DNA from: Phialocephala subalpina
Lineage: Eukaryota; Ascomycota; Leotiomycetes; Helotiales; Mollisiaceae
NCBI GenBank assembly: GCA_900073065.1
Contig: FJOG01000050.1
Coordinates: forward strand, 7,812 to 43,254
DNA length: 35,443 nucleotides
Reading direction: 5' to 3'
Part shown: piece after piece, positions 10,199 through 20,822 of the stretch
How positions within the stretch are numbered: the first letter of the stretch is position 1
Layout of the letters: each line of letters begins with the position of its first letter
Made by a program: the position numbers and the translations under genes
The notes under the pieces: generated by a model
Told to the model about the DNA's origin: nothing
Databases searched by the model: none
Seen by the model: the letters and a program-made list of their open reading frames with translations, nothing else

Positions 10199-10719
10199 GA
10201 AGCACTAGGTGATAATGCATTCCCGGTTATACCGCTGGGTCTTCTTTGGGACGAGGATATCGACGAGACCCTAAAAGATCTTCATGCTATCCTAGATATC
10301 ACAAGGGACCAAATCCGCCCACTTCATCTACATCATCCTTCATTCCACGACTTCCTGCTCGATAAAGATAGGTGTAGTGATCCAAAATTCTACGTCAACA
10401 AGAGGCAAGCGCATTAGACGTTAGCTGATTGTTATATACAGCTTATGTCCACGTCTCTTAAGCAAGATGTCTGCGGACAAGAAGCTCCGCGTACACTTGC
10501 CGCTGATATAGAGAGTAGTCAAATAGAGCAATGTCTCCCTCCAGAGGTCAAGTACGCATGTCTCTACTGGGTTCAGCATCTCCACCTCAGCTTTGTGATA
10601 ACGACCAAGTCTATCAATTCCTCCAAGTACATCTCCTTCATTGGCTTAAGGTACTTGGCTGGATAGGGAAGACTTTAGAAGGAATTCTTGCGATACTCTC
10701 CTTAGAGGCTCAAATTTAG
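10199..10719 (+). pseudogene. Fragment of a NACHT-type NLR (NACHT to WD40 linker region)
   Basis: Translation gives DETLKDLHAILDITRDQIRP followed by LHHPSFHDFLLDKDRC, then after a TAG at 10415-10417 the same frame gives LMSTSLKQDVCG and IEQCLPPEVKYACLYWVQHL. A frame change near 10580 leads to FLQVHLLHWLKVLGWIGKT. These blocks are the conserved helical segment that follows NACHT in fungal NWD (HET-E-like) receptors and precedes the WD40 repeats. Such receptors act in heterokaryon incompatibility and innate-type recognition. There is no NACHT P-loop upstream and no WD40 downstream. The nonsense codon fits a CAG-to-TAG change. It is a dead fragment. Confidence 0.8.
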
Positions 10720-11160
10720 GTAAGCCCTTTTTATGCGATATTTCAACCTAAAGATTTTGATTAATATAAACTAAGGCCAATAAAAATCTTAATTTCTACG
10801 CGTTCATTTATAATATTAAGCGATTTGCTTTATATAACCGATTAGTAATTAAATAAATACCTTTTTAATTATATTACTTAATTTTTATCTTTAATCCAAG
10901 GAAAAGTATTGCTCGAAGACGATTTGAAAAGTATATCCTATCATAAGTCCAAACGAAACCGAAAATACAAATTAATCAAGTATTTGCTTTTTTACCTATT
11001 AAACTTATCGATAATATCTTAAAAGTTATTTTTCGTAATATCGATATAATTGCGCTTTACGGTCGTTTTATTATATTAATCAATTAGATTCTAATAATAT
11101 TCGAGAGAGTATTACTAAATTTTCGATTTAAGAATATAACGTTTAATACGATCGTTTAAG
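10720..11160. other. AT-rich intergenic DNA
   Basis: Moderately AT-rich sequence after the NLR fragment. If WD40 repeats were ever here they are no longer readable. No gene is supported. Confidence 0.4.
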
Positions 11161-11605
11161 CGTACGAAATTTGGCAGCGAGGTTTGAGGTAGCCGCAGAT
11201 TGACCGTGGCATAACTTCTTGCGACTATTATAAAGGCAAAATCATTTGGTCTTATAGTAAGGTAATCCAAAGCAAAATATTATTATGCGAGGTACTAAGT
11301 TAAGAGTTAGGAAGTTGGGGATGGGGAGGATACATATAATAAGTACGAACGATGGGCAGGGCCATGGTGACCAACGAAACTATGGCCGACGAAATGGGGA
11401 GCCTCCCCCCAGAAACGGGGGGGGGAGGAAGTAAAAAGTCGATAATTGGGAAAGAGGAAAGAAAGAGTCGACTTTGAAAAGTTCGAGCTTCCTTCGCTAC
11501 GACGGTTAGCCGGCGATGATGCGCAAGCGAGCTAAAACACGTGATAAGTTTTCGGGGGTTCAAGGCTATTTAAAACAGCGGTTATACCCCGTTAGATTTG
11601 GTAGC
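11161..11605. other. Short GC-balanced segment without a recognisable gene
   Basis: This roughly 440-bp block has normal composition within AT-rich flanks and contains poly-C/poly-G runs at about 11405-11428. An 87-codon minus-strand frame (11300-11563) exists but has low-complexity proline/leucine sequence and no recognisable domain. It may be the remnant of a gene or repeat. Confidence 0.3.
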
Positions 11606-11839
11606 GCCAATATTATAACCCCGCGTAAAATTATAAATATTTATAAAGTTCAATTATTCCTTTAATTAATATTATAATAATTAAATTAAATTAAATAAAA
11701 TTATTTATTATTAAAATAAATATATTTAAATAATTAAATAAAAATAAATTTATATATTTTATTTTATTTAATAAAAAAAATTATATTATATTATATAAAG
11801 AAATAATTTTTAATTTTATAAATTTTAATTAATAAATTT
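11606..11839. repeat. AT-rich low-complexity DNA next to the assembly gap
   Basis: Nearly pure A/T with many TAAATTAAAT-like short repeats. It probably caused the assembly break that follows. Confidence 0.5.
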
Positions 11840-12614
11840 NNNNNNNNNNNNNNNNNNNNNNNNNNNNNNNNNNNNNNNNNNNNNNNNNNNNNNNNNNNNN
11901 NNNNNNNNNNNNNNNNNNNNNNNNNNNNNNNNNNNNNNNNNNNNNNNNNNNNNNNNNNNNNNNNNNNNNNNNNNNNNNNNNNNNNNNNNNNNNNNNNNNN
12001 NNNNNNNNNNNNNNNNNNNNNNNNNNNNNNNNNNNNNNNNNNNNNNNNNNNNNNNNNNNNNNNNNNNNNNNNNNNNNNNNNNNNNNNNNNNNNNNNNNNN
12101 NNNNNNNNNNNNNNNNNNNNNNNNNNNNNNNNNNNNNNNNNNNNNNNNNNNNNNNNNNNNNNNNNNNNNNNNNNNNNNNNNNNNNNNNNNNNNNNNNNNN
12201 NNNNNNNNNNNNNNNNNNNNNNNNNNNNNNNNNNNNNNNNNNNNNNNNNNNNNNNNNNNNNNNNNNNNNNNNNNNNNNNNNNNNNNNNNNNNNNNNNNNN
12301 NNNNNNNNNNNNNNNNNNNNNNNNNNNNNNNNNNNNNNNNNNNNNNNNNNNNNNNNNNNNNNNNNNNNNNNNNNNNNNNNNNNNNNNNNNNNNNNNNNNN
12401 NNNNNNNNNNNNNNNNNNNNNNNNNNNNNNNNNNNNNNNNNNNNNNNNNNNNNNNNNNNNNNNNNNNNNNNNNNNNNNNNNNNNNNNNNNNNNNNNNNNN
12501 NNNNNNNNNNNNNNNNNNNNNNNNNNNNNNNNNNNNNNNNNNNNNNNNNNNNNNNNNNNNNNNNNNNNNNNNNNNNNNNNNNNNNNNNNNNNNNNNNNNN
12601 NNNNNNNNNNNNNN
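11840..12614. other. Assembly gap (775 N)
   Basis: The bases are undetermined. Any open frame spanning it is an artefact. Confidence 1.
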
Positions 12615-12616
12615 CA

Positions 12617-14548
12617 AAGCGCTCGTGTGATGGCGCCCCTCTCCAAAAATCACATTCCTCCACTCCCCAGGACATTCGGCGTCGTATATGCCTGGACGCA
12701 GGACTCGTCTCGAAGTATCCGATCCATCTCAACTATCTCGCTAAAGGGGAACACAGCTGTGTCCAAGATTACGATCCCGATTATTCAGAATTGTGGCCAG
12801 CCGAGGATGAGGATCGGATTACAGTTCGGAGCCAAAGTCTTTCGCACTTTCTAGATGGACCTGTACCCTGGCCCAAAATCCAACTCAATCGACATTGCAC
12901 TTGTTTAGAAGATGGAGCTACATGGTGCGAATGCGATGCTTTGCCCTACCAGCTCCTCTACGTATCAAAAGCCATTGCCAATGAGGTCTCAGCGATATTC
13001 TATTCAGAGAATCATTTTACCGTATTTCGGAACAGTCTTGGTGGCCTTTCTGCCCTCGAATCTCTTTCTCACAAAGCACTGTCTCAAATGACATCACTGT
13101 CAATTTATCTAAACGTCGTCGAGAAGGACGAGTGGGGAGGGGAGGTATTCGGCCCTGACAGCTTTCCTTACTGTCACGAGATGTGTTTCGTATCAAAAAT
13201 GGACCGGGCTTTTAGGAAGGAAAGGCATTGGGATGAGACTGTCTCGGTTAAAGAATGGCAACGATTATGCAAAATTCTAAGACCCAACATCAAACCAAAT
13301 CGGCTGAAACTCTTCCTCACATGCGACGTGGCCGATATCGAGTTATCAGATGAATTCCTTCAACCACTTTTACAGACACCCACCCTTCAGCTTCGAGAAT
13401 GCTCAATTCGCCTAGCATCGGGGTTCTTAAAGCCTGGGAATACCGGTTATCACACGCCTGGCAGTCTTCAAGAGCTGGCTGCATTGGCTAGGCTGAATGT
13501 CCAGCAGGCCGCCGAGCAATTGGCTACCAACCGATCAACACAGTCCTTTTTCAGATACGGAGACTTACCGAAAGAGATCCGGTTTCAAATCCTGGAGCAC
13601 ACCGAGCTTGTTAGCCCGTTTGACCTGGCATGGACTTCCAACCAACCAGAGGCTCTGGCTTATCAGCCACACAAATCACAATTCTACGAACATCGTACTT
13701 TTCAATATGGGACCTATGGACCCGCGATCTGCTGTCAAAAATGCTCACCGAGGACTGATGCTTGCGCATGTTTTCTGAGACACGGTGCATTTTCCACCAC
13801 GTGTACTTGTTGGACAATGCCAACGCACTTCTTCCTCGTTGACCACCAAATGAAGGACGATGCTGAGTTTGTCTTTTATTCGAACAACCATTTCCTAGTA
13901 TCTCCCAGAACCAACAGAGACCACAAAAAACTCGGAATCTACGATTTTCTGACACATTTGCCTAGGAATGGGCGGCGATATCTCCGCTCGCTGTCATTGG
14001 ACCATGTGAGCGGACAAGACGTATAGTAAGTGACACTGAGACTCAATTACTACAATTCTTTTTTTGAGACAATTAATTGGGAATCCAACCAGTGCTGACT
14101 GTGAGTTTACAGTCATCTCCCAGATTCTCGCGGCATGGAACAGTGGCAAGAATGCTTGAGCATTATCAACGACGAAATGAACCCCCGACAACTGAGCCTC
14201 ACGATTGATCTCGGGTTTGACAAAAGCTCCGTATATTATTCCTACGGAGGTGATTACAAATTCGTGCCGGACATCTGTTATACCCGTGAGGCAGAAAAGG
14301 TTTGGACTGTTGGTAAGGTGCTGGCAGATTCCCTTGTCGGGCATGTACAATTAAAGAATTTGTTCTTCCATTTTATGTGGCCGTTTGAAGATCACGAGGA
14401 AGGGATTCCGACGGACAGAGGCCTGGTGCTGGAAAAGATGGTTATGGGCGAGAATTATGAGAGCACTGACAGAGGGAAGAATGAAAGGAGACATCGATGG
14501 AATGGGTACCAGTGCGATAAAGACGAAGGGTGTCCTGTCTGTTCATGA
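12617..14548 (+). CDS. F-box-like protein with two similar modules (5' end uncertain)
   Basis: Two exons, up to 14025 and 14113-14548. The intron (87 nt) starts GTAAGT, has a GCTGAC branch-like site and ends TTTACAG; splicing joins the frames without a stop. The frame is open back to the gap at 12617. The protein holds two similar modules. Each starts with an F-box-like helix, TPQDIRRRICLDAGLV (about 12665) and LPKEIRFQILEHTELV (about 13567), and each includes a Cys-rich stretch, a 'FYSENHF/FYSNNHF' motif and a 'SLSIYL/SLSLDH' strand. F-box-like proteins of this fungal type are expanded families; F-boxes usually bind Skp1 in ubiquitin ligases, but the substrate here is unknown. The likely start ATG at 12627 is in another frame; one base missing in the C-run at 12665-12668 would connect it. 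Confidence 0.7.
14026..14112 (+). other. Intron in the F-box-like gene
   Basis: GTAAGT at 14026, GCTGAC at about 14094 and CAG ending at 14112. It removes the TAG at 14024-14026 by splitting that codon, and the second exon then continues in frame to TGA at 14546-14548. Confidence 0.85.
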
Positions 14549-14873
14549 GCAATAATTAATAAGGGTTTCAGGACTTACCAAAGTTTTTAGAACTTTCACA
14601 GCAAGTCTTGCTCCTCATCGCAAAAATTCTCCCTCTCTCCCGCAACTCAAACTTTATCAAAATCGCAATGTTCAAGGCCATTCACTACATCACACCCTTC
14701 CCAGCAACTTCATAAGCTAATAACATCTATCGTTACCAGAACTTGAGGGCTTCGGGTACTATGACGATATCACTGACCATGGTCTGACAGGTCAGTTAAA
14801 ACTTTTGCATCGAGTTGATTTTCTAAAGTTCTTGCACACTGCTTGAATAATAGAAAAGGTATACTAACTGCAG
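14549..14873. other. Intergenic sequence with a possible intron
   Basis: No firm gene. At 14791-14873 there is a GTCAGT...TACTAAC...CAG arrangement that looks like a genuine intron with an ideal branch site. A short frame before it (from about 14740) would join to a frame ending within about 14 codons, so the exon structure is unclear. Confidence 0.35.
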
Positions 14874-15225
14874 AACGACAGGCTGCTTTGGTTTTAACAT
14901 GTATGGCGTCTCACTAAGTTGCGATTCTACTGGCCCACCTTATGACTTTGCGTTCACTGCTCTCCGATATGACCGCACTACTGGCGGGACCAACCCTGTT
15001 GTCATTCAAGATATCTCGGTCGCTGCTTGCCCAGCTCTCAAGAAATGTGCCCTTACGCCCATGGTTCTCGTCGATGACTTCGAGAATCTTGAATCATTCG
15101 AATCAGTCTCACGGTGGGCGAGCAACCTAAGATCTGGTGGATGGATGACTTGCGTTTGGGTTGGTATAATAACTCTTGTGCTACAGGCCTTTGCCGCGCC
15201 TCTACTCACATTCATTGAACGTTGA
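14874..15225 (+). CDS. Hypothetical protein with C-terminal membrane segment
   Basis: An open frame runs from the predicted splice acceptor at 14874 through ATG 14899 to TGA 15223-15225, giving 108 residues from the ATG. It contains four cysteines in the first two thirds and a hydrophobic stretch near the end (WMTCVWVGIITLVLQAFAAP) that could span a membrane. I do not recognise a family. It may be the last exon of a gene whose 5' exons are unclear, or a remnant. It follows the F-box-like gene by about 350 bp on the same strand. Confidence 0.3.
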
Positions 15226-18220
15226 GGCCTTAGACGATAGAAATGACGAGATACTTAGAGTTACACGGGTTCATAAGCCTATGATGGATGTTCGCTTAAT
15301 GTAGAGATTGACTTTCCTTGCTTTTCCTAATTCATGCGCAGACTTCTAGCGACTCTAGACGAGCGCTTATTTGCGTTTTTATTTCCGTCCTTAAGTTTCT
15401 CGCATCTCGGTACAGGGGCAGCTGGTCTTTCATATGATCTGAGGGTTCTTTCCTCTAGTGTTATTTGCCTAGCTTAGGCGCGTACATTCATAGCTCGGAG
15501 GTTAGCTTTAGAAGAGATTTGACTTAGCCTGTAGAAAATCAACGATATTCACTGAGTTCCCTAGTTATCTTGACATTGGGCATTTTCATTGTCTAGAATC
15601 AAATCCATTAATTATCCAATGTCCAATAAAACCTGGGAAAATGTTTGCGGGATTTAAACAGCTTGAGGATGCATTCATTTATGAAAATATAAAAAAAGGA
15701 GCTTTCTGCGGCCTTTGAGTTCGTCGAAGAAATAATCCGCGGGAGGTGGGGGGGTTATTTGGATTGATTTAAGGGTGCCCGAGAAAGGTAAAGAAATTGT
15801 TTGAAAACATGCAAAACTTTATTAAAATTCAAATTATCAATTAATTTCATAACTTTACGGGTCTTATCAAGGTGAGGGATCTTTTCTGTACTTACGAAGT
15901 GATGTCTGTGCTGTAAAAGGGGAAGCCACTGTCCAGTTGACACGTCGAATGGCTTCTTGAAAGATATGCTTGCTAAAGAAGAGCTCGAGGACATCTTGGC
16001 TAGATTAGTGGTTGGTGTTGGCAGTATTGAGCAAATCAGCGAGTCCCCTTCTCGTTTGATTACAACGGGAGAGCAAATTGTAGTCCTAGTACTTCCTCAA
16101 TAAGGTATAAATATACTCAGATACAAAGACAGCGAATTCCTTTTCAGTCTCTTACTAATGCGTTTTTAAGGGATCGGTTTATCTGCTTCAAGGACTCTAT
16201 ATAGAGATAAAGCACGAGGTTCTTTCCTTCACAGCGAGGAGATACGGATCAGCTTGATAAAGAGTGAAGCGGTGATGCTGTGTCAAGGAGTTACACCTAG
16301 GTCTGGTGGCTTTGGAGAGAATGAATAGTGGGACATTTCCATCAGCAGAGGCATGCTTAGCGCATCTGAATGGAACACACATCCGGTCTTGGGAGAGCAG
16401 AGTCGTGATACCCGAACGTCGCGGAAGTGAGCGGGCCGCAATTTACACCGCTTGGCAATAGAACCCAGCACCAAATTGCCTCTTTTGGTTGAAGAAAATT
16501 CATGAAGCGCTGAGCAATACTTGAAAGGGACCCCATATTTCTGTTGGCCAGCCCCAAATGACGTACTATTGAGGTAACAGCCGTCCAAAGCGAGGAATAT
16601 GGACGGGGCTTTAGTAGAGCTTAACAACGAAGGTTTAACTTGATCGTAAAGACGGAACGCTTACTGCAACCTACAACGTCAGCTATTTCAGCCGCAGCAC
16701 ATTTAATAATGATCATCTCACGAATCCGCGCATGTTGCGACCCCGCAAGAGTTCCGCGCCGTTCTGGGGAGTGATGTACATTCAAGCAACACTCTCGTCG
16801 ATGCTGCCGTCGTCATAAGGACAGGTGGCTTGTCCACCAGGCTCATGCGCACGTTGTAACTCGCAAGTAAGCCGCAGATTTTTCCTATTACTGTACTTTA
16901 CTGGCTTAAGCTGCATTCTTGGTCTCCCAGTGAGGCTCATTATGGCTCTTGAGCTTTACGTCCCACCGTGCATCGCCACGACCGCTCATCTTCTCCATCC
17001 GGCGCCGTTGCAGCAGCCGCTAAGAATCCAGATCGAAGGTCCACTGGGAAACCCGAAAGCTGCTCCCAAAGATACCCTGGCATACGGAAGTCCGACATCA
17101 GGTGTTTCCACAGCCTGCTGGACCAGAGCTTGGGAAATTAGCATACCAGCAAATATAAAAGCGGAAAGTTCGTGCAGAGAACGAGAATTATATTGTGGGA
17201 TAATGGGGAAGGACGTACTTGCCGTGCCTAGATGCTGTCAAAAAAGGAATGGGACGCAGGACCGCCAAAAGGTTAATAGTTCAGTGGCTGAGAGAGATTG
17301 CATGATTCCTAGAGAAGGATTAAAAAGCTAGCAAGCAGGGACATCGTTGGAAATTTACTATTGGCGTATCACTTTTAGCATAGGTGGTTAGAGAATGAAA
17401 TATATAATCGTTAATAGGCGACAACATTTAAAACTTTCTTAATATTACAAAGTTGTAGTGTACTATGGCATAAATTCTCGGAGACCTCAAAGCCTCCTGC
17501 GCACTGCCTCGCCGTCAGTCTCAACTTCGCTCCGTTCTCAATCTCCTTACAACTTAGCACTAATTCAGAAGTCCATATTTTTTGCCACTTCCCTTATTAG
17601 GATGAGGGAGGTATGTTTCTTGCCACCGCCCGGCAGTTTGTAATTCATTGCATCGCTGACGGGGGCAGGGGGTCCTGTTCGGGCTCCCCGGGAGCCGACT
17701 TGGTGCCTTGAACACAATCATGTAGAGTTGACAACTTTCGCACGGCAGAGCCGAATAGGAATTAAATCATGATTAGTTAATGGAAGGGAGAGCAGGAACG
17801 TGACTGAGTGACCTGAGCAGAAGGTGAGGCGAGGGTGACTAATCGCGTTGGAAGAAGGGAGGTAAAGATTCGGCTGAGATTACCTTGAAAAACTCTTCGG
17901 GAAATTAAGAGATTACGCTTATGATTTCACGCGGGAACAAATTGCAATATTCTAAGAAGCTATAATAAGCTTATGAATCTAATGGGTTATCTTGATTTAA
18001 ATGAAAAGGTTGGGGTTGTGTACATTTCGACCTAATTTAATAAGCGAAAAAGGAGGTTATAAGCTTCTAAAGGTCTTTTTGGACCGCGCCGAAAATATTA
18101 TCTTGGGATCCAATTAATATGATACGCAAGAAGCCGCACGCGTAGTGTCAACTCAAAGTGTGTCAGCGATTCCCTCGCATCAATAGATGGAAATTTTCAC
18201 GATTATGCGATCGGGGTTTC
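15226..18220. other. About 3 kb without a supported gene
   Basis: Composition is normal but no frame shows a recognisable domain. The larger frames are 15755-15994 (minus, 79 codons), 16283-16627 (minus, 114 codons) and 16825-17331 (plus, 168 codons, which begins at GTG; its first ATG is at about 16941). None has a convincing start, splice structure or motif. The region may hold decayed genes, or non-coding DNA. Confidence 0.4.
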
Positions 18221-18225
18221 ACTTC

Positions 18226-18917
18226 TCAGGTGTGGACCAGTGAGTTGAAGCCATATCTATGTAAAAGAGCGACCGGAACAAGAGAAAGACCAATGATCGC
18301 AGCTTGTGTGCCAAAACGGGCATCGTATCCAACTCTGCGACCCCATGCCTGCTGATAATACCCAACAGAAAATCCCCTGATGACGCCGTAATGCAGATGC
18401 CGGGTGAGAGCAAATCCAAGTAAAATCAAACCGGGGACCATGAATACTATAGACAGGTAAACCATTTTAAGACGGACTTCGAGCTCGAATACACCGCTGT
18501 GTTTATGGATGTAACGATACGCAAGGTAGTCATTGAAGAAGTGACCGAAGATTTCACCAATGATGACAGCGACAATGGGTGTGAAGTAGAGGTAGCTAAT
18601 GGAGGCTGACGAGAAGCCATATCCACCGAATCCAACTGGAGTAGCGGAGAGAATTGCGGTGGTGATGTTGATCCCGATAGACCATATGAAAGTCAAGAAG
18701 CCGGAGCATTTAGCTTCATTATATCGATCAAGACTTTGTAACTTACTATCCGATAAGTAGCAGCAGAATTGCGGGCTTCGTGATTGTTGCAACTAGGCGC
18801 CGAATAACACCACCCAGGGTGTAGAAATAGTCCCGTCGTTGCGCGCATCGCACAGTAAGTTGTAAAGTCCGGAGAGAGAGCAGAACTTAGCGTGAGGAAT
18901 GTAAGAGTTCTGGCCAC
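18226..18917 (-). pseudogene. MFS transporter pseudogene with truncated N-terminus and internal deletion
   Basis: The main frame (18226-18792) contains FIWSIGINITTAIL, then LYFTPIVAVIIGEIFGHFFN and a Tyr-Ile-His-Lys-His-Ser-Gly-Val-Phe-Glu stretch, then VPGLILLGFALTRHLHY. This is the second half of a fungal major facilitator. At residue 138 (about 18378) the sequence jumps to RGFSVGYYQQAWG, skipping roughly 40 residues including the membrane helix with the usual 'SGEVSAF' region. The upstream stretch to 18917 in another frame (TTYCAMRATTGLFLHPG) looks like a piece of the first half. The first membrane helices are missing. It cannot form a 12-helix carrier. Its substrate is unknown. Confidence 0.75.
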
Positions 18918-19032
18918 AGCTCGTAGGCCCCCTTAAGCGAGAACATCAAATTACCCCTCATTTTCCAAAAATCACTATTTGTCCAATTATTAATAATTTC
19001 CTTTGAAATCTGGACTATATATTAATGAATAG
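18918..19032. other. Short intergenic AT-rich stretch
   Basis: Nothing recognisable between the MFS pseudogene and the inverted-repeat element. Confidence 0.4.
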
Positions 19033-19062
19033 TATAGAAGGGCAATAAACGAGCGCCCAACT
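19033..19062 (+). repeat. Terminal inverted repeat, left arm (30 bp)
   Basis: Begins TATAGAAGGGCAATAA and ends GCGCCCAACT. It is an exact reverse complement of 19883-19912, and similarity stops immediately inside. Confidence 0.85.
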
Positions 19063-19650
19063 ATAGGTCACTTCGTCTCAGCCAGTAGGCTGGACTAATT
19101 CGATAATCGTTGCGCAAAGTAATCAATTATACGTAGAATAAGCTTGTAAATAGAGTGGGCAAAGATACTTGATTGTTTTCAGAGAGTAAAAAGCTCCTTA
19201 TATACTAGGGAGAACGTGGTTAGCACAAACCCCCGAAACTACTTAATACAAACAAGGATTTTTGAGAAACTCATATGACTTTACCACAATAGTAATTAAT
19301 CCTTTTACTTCAATTACATTTTCAAATTTGCAAGTTAATCTCTTAATATAATAACGAAAGTCACGTGGGTTTACTTAGTCCTAAAGCCTTTGAATCTCTT
19401 TATATAATACTTCTTTAGAAGTCGATACAAATGGTAATTTCTTTAATTTTTCTTTTATTTACTTTTAAACTTTCTTAATAATATTTAAATCAAATGAAGA
19501 AAGCAATTAATTAAACTTTCGAATATTATATTAAAGTTTAATTAATTTAGTTAATTTGGTAATCTTTTTATAAACCTTTGAACTATTTTTTATGAAGATA
19601 TACTCGGTACCCAATTAATTAAAAAATAGGAAAATAATTGGTTCGAATAT

Positions 19651-19869
19651 TTAATCTCGATAAACTCGAGAGTTTACGCTTTTATATTTTTCTTCTTTTA
19701 TAAAAATTAATAGAGATTTATAATCCCGATTAATTGCCCCCCAAATTATTATACTGACTCTTCTTGAGTAATATATTATGGTAAGGTAATATATCACGTG
19801 GTTTGGTAAGGATATATTAGGAGATTTGGCATCTTGTATTTTTAGTTCTTTAAGTAATTCATACTCCAA
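19651..19869 (-). pseudogene. Tc1/mariner-like transposase fragment
   Basis: A 72-codon frame with the motif IIWGAINRDYKSLLIFI and a following NSRVY. This resembles the segment after the first catalytic Asp in Tc1/mariner transposases ('vWGai...k..l.f...g.vns..Y'). It ends in a stop and lacks both ends of the protein. It begins 14 bases inside the right inverted repeat, so the 5' half of the gene has been deleted. Confidence 0.6.
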
Positions 19870-19882
19870 CTATTCTACGCAA

Positions 19883-19912
19883 AGTTGGGCGCTCGTTTAT
19901 TGCCCTTCTATA
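19883..19912 (-). repeat. Terminal inverted repeat, right arm (30 bp)
   Basis: Exact reverse complement of 19033-19062, followed by TA-rich sequence. Confidence 0.85.
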
Positions 19913-20822
19913 ATATTAACTTGATATAATTAAAGTATCTCTTTTTATTAATTTGATATATTACCCAAATCCTCCCTTTTTTTCTTAGTTTAAAAATATA
20001 TTTATCTAACCAAATAACTTTCTTTTAGTTCTTTCCTTTTAACCGAGAAGTTGCCTAATCAAATATCCCTTATTAACGATATTTAAATGCAAAAGCAACT
20101 CGTTTTTTAGTTTATTATCGAGAGATAAAGAGTTTAAAACAAATTATATATCGATGGTAATCTACCCGGTGGAATTCTCGGCGAATTATGCATAGTGATA
20201 CTTGAATATTAAAAAGCTGTTTAATATACTTAAAACTCATACGCCGAGTACCATGATTTTAGTAGATAAATCGAATAATTCGACGAATATCTCTTATAGA
20301 AAAAAGCTTCTTTTAGTATTGCTTCCTTTTCTTAGTCGTACGGCTTATTGCAGCCCTATATATCGTTTACGCAGAGGATTTAGGGACCCTTATCTCTTTA
20401 AAAATCTATTCCTATAATTTCCTATCGACTCGCACTTAATGCACTTTAGCGCGCTTAAGGGTTTTCCAAACACAACTAAGCTTATAAATAAAAGAAGAAG
20501 ATAAAATATTTGCTTGCATTTCGAGTTTAGTGAGGTTTGGATTAGTAGTTGTAGTGCAATTAATGTTTAAAAAGAGAGGGGTAGGAAATTATAGTGGGGG
20601 TGTAATCTCGCCTAAAGGGCCCACGAGCTATGGCCCGAACTCTTACCACAGACGCAGGTCCTGAGTAGGACTGGATCTCGGCCCCAGAAAGATATTATAG
20701 AGATCCAAAGGATTCCTCCGATCCTCCTAAGAAATGACGGTTAGCTCTCGTACAAGAAGTCTACCTTTGAGCTTACATCATTAACACATTGAGATTGTTG
20801 GCATAGCTGACTGTGTTGGGAT
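19913..20822. other. Intergenic AT-biased DNA
   Basis: No supported gene. A 71-codon frame at 20202-20417 has no recognisable motif. From about 20590 the base composition becomes normal again. Confidence 0.4.

Larger units (their letters stand above)
19033..19912 (-). mobile_element. Tc1/mariner-like defective DNA transposon
   Basis: Two perfect 30-bp inverted repeats bound an 880-bp segment. Both arm ends abut TA dinucleotides, as expected for Tc1/mariner insertion at TA. Inside, on the minus strand (19651-19869), is a transposase fragment with SRRVSIIIWGAINRDYKSLL followed by NSRVYRD, the block around the second catalytic region of Tc1/mariner DDE transposases. The N-terminal DNA-binding part and the rest of the catalytic domain are missing or unreadable. 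The interior is AT-rich while the arms are not. It is a non-autonomous, internally deleted copy. Confidence 0.65.

Noticed and set aside
9746..10200. Plus-strand frames of 119 and 102 codons
   Set aside because: They are antisense shadows of the LINE ORF1 remnant, whose zinc knuckles are on the minus strand.
11535..11575. Possible tRNA (GGTTCAAGGC resembles a B box)
   Set aside because: No matching A box, acceptor stem or anticodon arm could be folded around it.
11791..12732. Three long minus-strand frames of about 270-310 codons
   Set aside because: They consist almost entirely of undetermined residues from the assembly gap.
13611..14350. Minus-strand frames of 114 and 118 codons
   Set aside because: They lie antisense to the F-box-like gene, and one covers its intron.
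16283..16627. 114-codon minus-strand frame
   Set aside because: No homology recognised, no convincing start context, and overlapping frames of similar length in the same stretch.
16825..17331. 168-codon plus-strand frame
   Set aside because: It begins at GTG rather than ATG, has no recognised domain or intron signals, and its composition is not coding-like.
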